Origin: CAOJBM01 sp051872535
GTDB lineage: Bacteria; Bacillota_I; Bacilli_A; RF39; UBA660
Length of the DNA stretch: 20,353 bases
Direction: 5' to 3'
Assembly (NCBI GenBank): GCA_051872535.1
Contig: JBJEDY010000009.1
Span: forward strand, 1 to 20,353
The notes beneath the pieces are model-generated. The model was not told the origin of the DNA, did not search any database, and saw nothing but the letters and a program-made list of their open reading frames with translations. This document shows positions 15,841 through 20,353 of this stretch, one piece after another. The first letter of the stretch is position 1; each line of letters starts with the position of its first letter. The translations under genes and the position numbers were made by a program.

Positions 15841-15870
15841 AAAATGCTACTTTTTAAAGTAACATTTTTT
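15840..15870. terminator. Bidirectional terminator between rluB and the ferredoxin gene
   Basis: AAAAATGCTACTTT (15840-15853) pairs with AAAGTAACATTTTT (15856-15869) over 13 of 14 positions (one C-A mismatch). A T-run follows and an A-run precedes it. It serves the plus-strand rluB and the minus-strand ferredoxin gene, whose stop codons lie on either side. Confidence 0.8.
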
Positions 15871-15877
15871 ATTTTTG

Positions 15878-16180
15878 TTAACAAGAACTACAATGAGATT
15901 CTTCATCATTATGGCAATGACATTTACCATCTATACTATTATCAGCACAATGACAATTATCACCACAATTACAAGAAGTTTCATTATCTTCAACTTCAAT
16001 AATGCTTATTGCACCAACTGGGCAGGCATCTTTAGCCATATTAACTGCTTCACTTTCTAAATTTTCTTGACTGATAGCAACTGATGTACCATTTTCAGAA
16101 AAATCAAAGTGTTCTTCATCAATTTGGATACAAGCGCCACAAGAAATACATGTATCTTGATTAACTATTAGTTTTTCCAT
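15878..16180 (-). CDS. Single [4Fe-4S] ferredoxin with Cys/His-rich C-terminal tail
   Basis: Residues 1-63 form a complete monocluster ferredoxin: cluster ligands Cys11, Cys14 and Cys17 (CISCGAC) and Cys53 in ACPVGAI, with the acidic surface typical of an electron carrier. Such ferredoxins shuttle single electrons to cytoplasmic oxidoreductases. After VEDNE comes an extra tail of about 31 residues (70-100) with eight cysteines (70, 72, 76, 78, 87, 89, 97, 100) and four histidines, in CNC, CHC, CHCH and CSSC groups. The tail looks metallothionein-like and is absent from ordinary family members of about 60-65 residues. A good AAGGA site lies before the ATG. The gene is monocistronic, convergent with rluB and divergent from the acidic membrane protein gene. 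Confidence 0.92.
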   Translation of the reverse strand: MEKLIVNQDTCISCGACIQIDEEHFDFSENGTSVAISQENLESEAVNMAKDACPVGAISIIEVEDNETSCNCGDNCHCADNSIDGKCHCHNDEESHCSSC

Positions 16181-16252
16181 TATATCGTCCTTTCATAATT
16201 TTATGTTATAAATATTATATACTAATAAGTTTACAAAATGCAAATAAAAATA

Positions 16253-16282
16253 GTAACATATGAGGTCATTATATGGTATCAT
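16253..16282 (+). promoter_or_regulatory. Promoter of the tail-anchored protein gene, extended -10
   Basis: TG-G-TATCAT (16274-16282) is an extended -10, and GTAACA (16253-16258) is a plausible -35 at 18 bp. It lies in the 126-base gap between the divergent ferredoxin gene and the ATG at 16307, which otherwise holds only AT-rich sequence. Confidence 0.45.
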
Positions 16283-16306
16283 TATTGTGAAGAGGAGTTG
16301 AAGAAA

Positions 16307-17257
16307 ATGAAATCGAGAATGGATAAGTATTACAATAAAGATGGTACTCATTTGAGTAGAGCTAGCAAAAATGTTAATCTTTATAAAGAAGTTAATACAA
16401 GCGAATTAGAAGATTTTAATTTAAACTCTAATGTTTCAATATTAGGTGATAATACATCAAATATTGAAATTGATAAAATACAAAAAATATTAGATAAAAG
16501 GTATCATGAAGAACCAAAGCAAAAGTTAAATATTGCTAGTACAAATGATATAGAAACTTTAGATTTAAATGAGACAAGAGAATATGATATAAATGCAATT
16601 TTAGATAAAGCTAAAGAAACAAAAGAAGTTGATTATGAAGTTGAAAGACTAAAAAAAATTCGTAATACGCAATATGATATATTAAATAATTTAGATTTAG
16701 GTTCAAAAAAAGATGTAGATGAAGATGTTACGGATGAACAAGCTAAATTAATTGATTTGATTAATACAATTACTTCTAAAGAGATGGCAAGTCAAATTGA
16801 AAAGGAATTAGAAGAATCTGATGCTAAAGAATTAGATCCACTTGATTTGTTTACGGATTTAAAAGGTGATAATGAAGATACAATGATGATGGGAATAATT
16901 AATGAAGATTTGCTTAGAGATAGTGCTACTAAAGCAAAAGATGTACCTGTCATAACTAAAGAATTTGATTTAAATGCTAATGATAAGAAACAAAAGAAAG
17001 TAGAACCTAAAGAGCCAGTCAAGGAATCAATATCCAAAAATATTGATAAAACTTCTGAAATGGAAAATAGTTTTTATAATACTAGTACTAGTAATTTACA
17101 ATTTTCTCAAAGTGATTTTGATGATTTTAATGACTTAAAAGATGATATGAAGGTTGCAAAAATTATTATTAAAGTCTTAATTGTATTAATAATTATTGCT
17201 TTCTTAGTAGGATGCTTCTTCTTAGTAAATAGTATATTTGATTTAGGAATTATTTAA
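16307..17257 (+). CDS. Acidic tail-anchored membrane protein, unknown function
   Basis: This 316-residue protein has a long hydrophilic, acidic region (about 1-280) rich in Asp, Glu, Lys and Asn, then one hydrophobic helix (about 286-308) and a very short outside end, FDLGII. There is no signal peptide, so the bulk should stay in the cytoplasm. Visible short motifs include SRMDKYYNKDG at the start, TREYDINAILDKAKE, VERLKKIRNTQYDILNNLDL and QSDFDDFNDLKDDM just before the helix; these read like binding segments in a disordered chain. I do not recognise a named family. The ATG at 16307 is chosen because GAGGAG (16292-16297) is nine bases upstream; an in-frame ATG at 16238 has no such site and would sit before the promoter. 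It is followed by yunB. Confidence 0.8.
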   Translation: MKSRMDKYYNKDGTHLSRASKNVNLYKEVNTSELEDFNLNSNVSILGDNTSNIEIDKIQKILDKRYHEEPKQKLNIASTNDIETLDLNETREYDINAILDKAKETKEVDYEVERLKKIRNTQYDILNNLDLGSKKDVDEDVTDEQAKLIDLINTITSKEMASQIEKELEESDAKELDPLDLFTDLKGDNEDTMMMGIINEDLLRDSATKAKDVPVITKEFDLNANDKKQKKVEPKEPVKESISKNIDKTSEMENSFYNTSTSNLQFSQSDFDDFNDLKDDMKVAKIIIKVLIVLIIIAFLVGCFFLVNSIFDLGII

Positions 17258-17324
17258 TTTTTTATAATAAAAAGTAGCATATGTCTATAATATTATTTTA
17301 ATTCTTTTTTTCATAAGATTAATT

Positions 17325-18041
17325 ATGAAGATGAGATTTAGGGCAAAGAGAAGTAATTATAAGTTTAATATGTGGATGATTATTATTTTTATAATCATTT
17401 TCTTAACGTGGATTCTTTTTAATGAATATGCAACTTCTGTAGCTCCTAAATTGATATCCGTAACTAAGTTTAATTTAGATAAGTTTACTAATATGGTTAT
17501 TATGGAAAGATTTGAGAATGAAATAATTTCTGATAATGAAATAAATGATTTATTAATAGTGAATAAGAATAGTAATAATGAAATACAAAGTATTGATTAT
17601 AATTTAGAAAAAAGTTATCAATTAATGAAATCGTGGATAAATTCAATATATGATAATTTTTATGAGTTTAGTAATACTAGTATTGAATATTATAGTGAAG
17701 ACTTTAGTTCTGATAGTAATAGTTTCGTAGTTAGTTATCCAATAGGTCTTGCTAGTAATAATTTACTTCTTACAAATTTAGGACCAAAAATACCTGTAAG
17801 AATTAACTTTTTAAGTAATGCTAAAACTAGTATATTTACAAGAGTTAGTAGTTATGGAATTAATTCTTTATTAGTAGAAATGTATTTGGAAATAACTTTA
17901 AAACACGAAATAGTTGCCCTTAATACAGAAGAGTTTAATGCTGAGTATGAAATATTAATAGCATCAAAGATTATACAAGGTAATATTCCTAATTATTATA
18001 ATGGAATAATTGAAAAACATAGTTCTGTTGTAACTTCTTAA
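17325..18041 (+). CDS. yunB: Sporulation protein YunB
   Basis: This 238-residue protein has a short basic N-terminus, one membrane helix (about 16-32) and an extracytoplasmic domain. The domain carries the YunB family signature: PIGLASNNLLLTNLGPKIPV (139-158), then VSSYGINSLLVEMYLEI (174-190) and IASKIIQGNIPNYY (212-225). In B. subtilis yunB is transcribed in the mother cell under SigE, and mutants are reported to be affected in sporulation; its molecular role is unknown. The start is uncertain because neither the ATG at 17325 nor the one at 17331 has a clear ribosome binding site. A TATAAT at 17286-17291 could be its -10. It supports membership of an endospore-forming lineage together with spmAB. 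Confidence 0.87.
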   Translation: MKMRFRAKRSNYKFNMWMIIIFIIIFLTWILFNEYATSVAPKLISVTKFNLDKFTNMVIMERFENEIISDNEINDLLIVNKNSNNEIQSIDYNLEKSYQLMKSWINSIYDNFYEFSNTSIEYYSEDFSSDSNSFVVSYPIGLASNNLLLTNLGPKIPVRINFLSNAKTSIFTRVSSYGINSLLVEMYLEITLKHEIVALNTEEFNAEYEILIASKIIQGNIPNYYNGIIEKHSSVVTS

Positions 18042-18057
18042 TAATTTATGTTATAAT
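18028..18057 (+). promoter_or_regulatory. Promoter of the 18079 gene, extended -10
   Basis: TTGTAA (18028-18033) and TATAAT (18052-18057) are 18 bp apart, and TG precedes the -10 by one base (TG-T-TATAAT). It overlaps the last codons of yunB. The -10 ends 21 bases before the ATG, with AGGTGA at 18067-18072 in between. Confidence 0.7.
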
Positions 18058-18078
18058 TATCATAGTAGGTGAATAAAA

Positions 18079-18846
18079 ATGGGTGGAACAGGAGAAGTTT
18101 TTGTAAATATAGCTATTGATACAGCAATAAATAATTATTTTAAATACAAGAATCAGCCGGATTTACTTGTTTTTAATACATTTGATGTTGTTGTGGCAAG
18201 AATTATAGTATGGTTATATGGAGAATTAGATATTACAAATTGTGTAAAGACCAAAAATGAACATGGTATGGGTGGTTTTGATATGAATATTTGTAAGTTT
18301 GGTTATCCAGCTAAAGAATTAGAAATATTTAAAGAAAATTTTTTAAATTACTATAATATAAATGAAAAAAATAAAGTAGTGGCAATAAAAGAAAAGAATC
18401 CTTATATGGATTTAGTTCAAAAAAACTTAATTGATATGTTCTTTTATAAGAAAGTAATGATGAATCTTGGTATTCAGGAAACTAAAGAGTTCTATGATTT
18501 TTTGTTTACAATAAAGAGTAATGATTATTATAAACAATCATATGCAATTCTTATGAGTAATGATCCTTATGATGTTGTTTATTATTTCAATTTAAAAATG
18601 TTTAGATTAGATAATAAATATACCTTTAGTTTATATAAATTAGATGTTTTAAATGTTGATATTTATGATTTTTTTGGAATAACACCAGCTCAAGTTGAAT
18701 CATTTACACAGAAACAAATTAATAGTGTTAATAGTCAAATGTTTGGATATTTCCAAATTGATGAGACAGATCCAAATAAAGTTGATAAATTAATAAATGC
18801 AATTAATAATACTAAGAGAAAACCAAAAGTTGACATTATATTCTAG
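18079..18846 (+). CDS. Conserved-looking cytoplasmic protein, unknown function
   Basis: This 255-residue protein is not recognised. It has no signal peptide or clear membrane helix. The N-terminal 75 residues look the most family-like: MGGTGEVFVNIAIDTAINNY, FNTFDVVVARIIVWLYGELD, and a glycine-rich GMGGFDMN. The middle is helical and rich in aromatic residues (KEFYDFLFTIKSNDYYKQS, DPYDVVYYFNLKMF) and the C-terminus ends in basic RKPKVDIIF. It has its own strong promoter and an AGGTGA site six bases before the ATG. It sits between yunB and a yutD-like gene, whose B. subtilis counterparts lie in the same chromosomal neighbourhood, so it may be a lineage-specific insertion there. No function is proposed. 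Confidence 0.8.
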   Translation: MGGTGEVFVNIAIDTAINNYFKYKNQPDLLVFNTFDVVVARIIVWLYGELDITNCVKTKNEHGMGGFDMNICKFGYPAKELEIFKENFLNYYNINEKNKVVAIKEKNPYMDLVQKNLIDMFFYKKVMMNLGIQETKEFYDFLFTIKSNDYYKQSYAILMSNDPYDVVYYFNLKMFRLDNKYTFSLYKLDVLNVDIYDFFGITPAQVESFTQKQINSVNSQMFGYFQIDETDPNKVDKLINAINNTKRKPKVDIIF

Positions 18847-18866
18847 ATAATATATGGGGGATTTTT

Positions 18867-19145
18867 ATGAAAAAAATTAATATTAATGGAAAAGATTACG
18901 AAGTAATAAAAGATATTAGAGAAGCTATAGATATGGAAGTTTTACCAACTCTTGTAACTGATTATTTTGATGATTTTGACTATATAGTTGGAGATTGGGC
19001 TTATGGAAAACTTCGTCTAAAAGGTTTTTATGAAAGTAGTAATCAAAAATGTACAAAATTAAATAATATAGCATTTGTTGATAAGTATATTGAAGAAAAA
19101 TGTGCTTATGGTTGTAAATGGTTTGAAATCAAGAAAAATGATTGA
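18867..19145 (+). CDS. yutD: YutD-like protein
   Basis: This 92-residue cytoplasmic protein matches the YutD family (DUF1027) of Bacilli. Shared features are ININGKDYEVIKDIREAIDM at the start, DDFDYIVGDWAYGKLRLKGFY (about 35-55), and the ending KYIEEKCAYGCKWFEIKK with its paired cysteines. Length is normal for the family. The function is unknown. GGGGGA (about 18856-18861) lies five bases before the ATG. The gene follows the 18079 gene by only 20 bases and is probably co-transcribed with it. Its TGA stop lies inside the loop of a terminator and touches the -35 of the next promoter. Confidence 0.85.
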   Translation: MKKININGKDYEVIKDIREAIDMEVLPTLVTDYFDDFDYIVGDWAYGKLRLKGFYESSNQKCTKLNNIAFVDKYIEEKCAYGCKWFEIKKND

Positions 19146-19161
19146 AAACCATTTTTTATTT
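19116..19161 (+). terminator. Terminator overlapping the 3' end of the yutD-like gene
   Basis: AAATGGTTT (19116-19124) pairs with AAACCATTT (19146-19154) as a 9-bp outer stem. Inside it AATCA and TGATT form a second 5-bp stem. TTTATTTT follows. The hairpin includes the last codons and the TGA stop at 19143-19145. Confidence 0.75.
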
Positions 19162-19170
19162 TGCTATAAT
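19142..19170 (+). promoter_or_regulatory. Promoter of the DUF1292-like gene, nested in the terminator
   Basis: TTGAAA (19142-19147), a 17-bp spacer and TATAAT (19165-19170) with TG at 19162-19163 form the best promoter of the window. Its -35 overlaps the previous gene's stop codon and the 3' arm of the terminator hairpin. Confidence 0.78.
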
Positions 19171-19198
19171 AAAAAGTAGAATAGTGGAGGAATATGAA

Positions 19199-20293
19199 AT
19201 GCCTGATAAAATTACATTAATAAACGAAAATGGGGAAAGTCAACAAAGTGATTTAGTATCTATTTTTGAAAACGGACAAAAGAAATATGCTATTACTACA
19301 AAAGGTGAATTAGATCCTAATGGTCTATCTATTTTACATGTAAGTGAAGTTGAAGGAGAAAAATTATTACCAGTAACAGATGATGAATCTTGGAATGCGA
19401 TTAAAAATGTGATGCGTAGTATTATATCTGGATCTGGAAATACACAAGTTACATATGAACCTGCTAAAAATCAGGTAAGTATTACTGGGATTTATTCAAG
19501 AGATATTTCTGTCGAAAAAGCAGCCTTAGATGTTATGGTAAGTGATTATCTGAGTAAACGACCTGCGGCAGTTGCTAATACACAGAATATCGAAATAAAT
19601 GTAGCATCATCTAATCCTTTTAGTGGAAGTGTTTATCCAACTGAAGGAACTACTCCTGTTGTCCAAAGTATGAGTGAAGTACCAGTTGGGACGCAAATTG
19701 CTCCTGGAATCAGTGAAGTAGCACCAGTCGTTTCAGATTTCCAACCAGTAACAAGTTTAGAAAATCCGGTAGATTTAATGGTTAATAATCAAACACCTAT
19801 TGTTCAAAGCCCTATTGCTCAAATTTCAGAACAACAACCTATGGCAACAGTTCAAGGCTCTATTGATGACCAATTACAAGCATTAATTGCTCAAGGTGGA
19901 ACTGAAGAACAAGTTAGACAAGTAGTATTACAAAAAATTGAAGCAGTAATAACTAATTATGTTGATTTTTTAGGAATGAAAACTTTTGAAGAATTAAAAC
20001 AACGTGAGGCTGAATTAGATAGAAAAGCAGCAGAACTTAGTATTTTAGAACAAGGTTTTGCAGCAAAATTATCTAGCCAATATGGTGGAATGCAACAACC
20101 TATGATGAACCAACAACCTATGATGAATCAAATGCCACAACAACCTATGTATCCAACTCAACAAAATATGATTACTGAAAATCCAATGATTGGGCAACAA
20201 GTTGTTGGACAACAACCTATGATGGGACAAATGCCACAACAACCTATGATGCAATATCCTCAAGATAATAATGTATTTAGACCAGTAGCTTAA
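19199..20293 (+). CDS. DUF1292-like protein with Gln/Met/Pro-rich repeat tail
   Basis: This 364-residue protein has three parts. Residues 1-75 resemble DUF1292 (YrzB-like) domains: KITLINENGE, then FENGQKKYAI, LHVSEVEGEKLLPV and DESWNAIKNVM. Residues about 76-225 hold a short folded-looking stretch (VSITGIYSRDISVEKAALDVMV) followed by a Pro/Val/Thr-rich linker. A helical segment (about 226-300: DDQLQALIAQGGTEEQVRQV, TFEELKQREAELDRKAAEL) may be a coiled coil. The last 65 residues are low complexity, with repeated QQPMM and QMPQQPM. No signal peptide or membrane helix is seen, so it is probably cytoplasmic; the function is unknown. The ATG at 19199 is chosen because GGAGG (19186-19190) is eight bases upstream; a TTG at 19142 lies within the terminator and promoter. 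Confidence 0.82.
   Translation: MPDKITLINENGESQQSDLVSIFENGQKKYAITTKGELDPNGLSILHVSEVEGEKLLPVTDDESWNAIKNVMRSIISGSGNTQVTYEPAKNQVSITGIYSRDISVEKAALDVMVSDYLSKRPAAVANTQNIEINVASSNPFSGSVYPTEGTTPVVQSMSEVPVGTQIAPGISEVAPVVSDFQPVTSLENPVDLMVNNQTPIVQSPIAQISEQQPMATVQGSIDDQLQALIAQGGTEEQVRQVVLQKIEAVITNYVDFLGMKTFEELKQREAELDRKAAELSILEQGFAAKLSSQYGGMQQPMMNQQPMMNQMPQQPMYPTQQNMITENPMIGQQVVGQQPMMGQMPQQPMMQYPQDNNVFRPVA
20093..20251 (+). repeat. Short in-frame coding repeats (Gln-Gln-Pro-Met)
   Basis: CAACAACCTATG occurs five times in frame, at 20093, 20111, 20138, 20210 and 20237. A longer unit, CAAATGCCACAACAACCTAT, is present exactly twice (from 20129 and from 20228). The repeats encode the low-complexity tail of the DUF1292-like protein. 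Confidence 0.85.
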
Positions 20294-20310
20294 GTATAAT
20301 GGCTCTAATT

Positions 20311-20339
20311 TTTTTACTGGGGAGCTAAATTGTTATAAT
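20311..20339 (+). promoter_or_regulatory. Promoter for a gene beyond the right edge, extended -10
   Basis: TG-T-TATAAT (20331-20339) is a perfect extended -10 with a T-rich possible -35 around 20311-20316. No start codon follows in the remaining 14 bases, so the gene it serves lies outside the window. Confidence 0.5.
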
Positions 20340-20353
20340 GTATTAGAAAATAA

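Noticed and set aside
16238..16306. In-frame upstream ATG for the acidic tail-anchored protein
   Set aside because: It has no ribosome binding site and would precede the promoter at 16253-16282; GAGGAG fits the ATG at 16307.
19142..19198. TTG start extending the DUF1292-like protein upstream
   Set aside because: The segment is occupied by the terminator tail and promoter, and GGAGG at 19186-19190 fits the ATG at 19199.
20093..20251. Short direct repeats as a CRISPR array
   Set aside because: Repeats are in frame within a coding sequence, only 12-21 bases long, and unevenly spaced.
20301..20327. GGCTCT/GGGAGCT hairpin after the last gene as a terminator
   Set aside because: The T-run is in the loop and not after the stem, so it does not look like a rho-independent terminator.

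Overview
The window is very AT-rich (well under a third GC by eye) and gene-dense, with short leaders, AGGTGA/GGAGG-type ribosome binding sites and rho-independent terminators. This fits a low-GC Firmicute (Bacilli/Clostridia side), possibly one of the uncultured gut lineages placed near Mollicutes/RF39 or Erysipelotrichia; that placement is an inference. The standard bacterial code is used: conserved tryptophans are TGG and real genes end in TGA. The housekeeping synteny dacB-spmA-spmB-rluB and the pair yunB/yutD resemble Bacillus subtilis, and several genes belong to endospore families (SpmA, SpmB, YunB, a DacB-like carboxypeptidase).

Layout. 1-1120 is an eroded or accessory stretch: the 3' end of a DUF4143-type AAA ATPase and a frameshifted TPR pseudogene, closed by a terminator. 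1286-4388 has a DUF5131 (phage Gp37/Gp68-like) cysteine protein, then an ABC exporter pair (ATPase plus large permease, overlapping by one base). 4412-5278 is a MerR/GyrI-type regulator behind a promoter with a long 19-bp spacer and a GC-rich operator. 5403-6299 is an LCM-family methyltransferase, convergent with uppP (undecaprenyl-diphosphatase). 7176-8010 holds a small two-helix membrane protein overlapping a DUF3603-like gene, convergent with trpS.

9067-15840 is mainly an envelope and sporulation block: a lipoprotein, a membrane-anchored GH25 lysozyme, a 749-residue surface protein with a prepilin-like N-terminus, Ig-like modules and a 12-cysteine cluster, then dacB-spmA-spmB and rluB. 15878-16180 is a convergent ferredoxin with an unusual eight-cysteine tail. 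16307-20293 contains a tail-anchored acidic protein, YunB, an unrecognised 255-residue protein, a YutD-like protein, and a DUF1292-like protein with a Gln/Met/Pro repeat tail. A promoter for a gene beyond the window lies at the right edge.

Themes. Peptidoglycan turnover recurs (UppP, GH25, DacB). The three convergent gene pairs each share one bidirectional terminator placed on or next to their stop codons. Many promoters use an extended -10 (TG-N-TATAAT-like) only 15-25 bases before the start codon. The most novel item is the pilin-like Ig/Cys-rich surface protein at 10566-12815. No tRNA, rRNA, CRISPR array or insertion sequence was seen.
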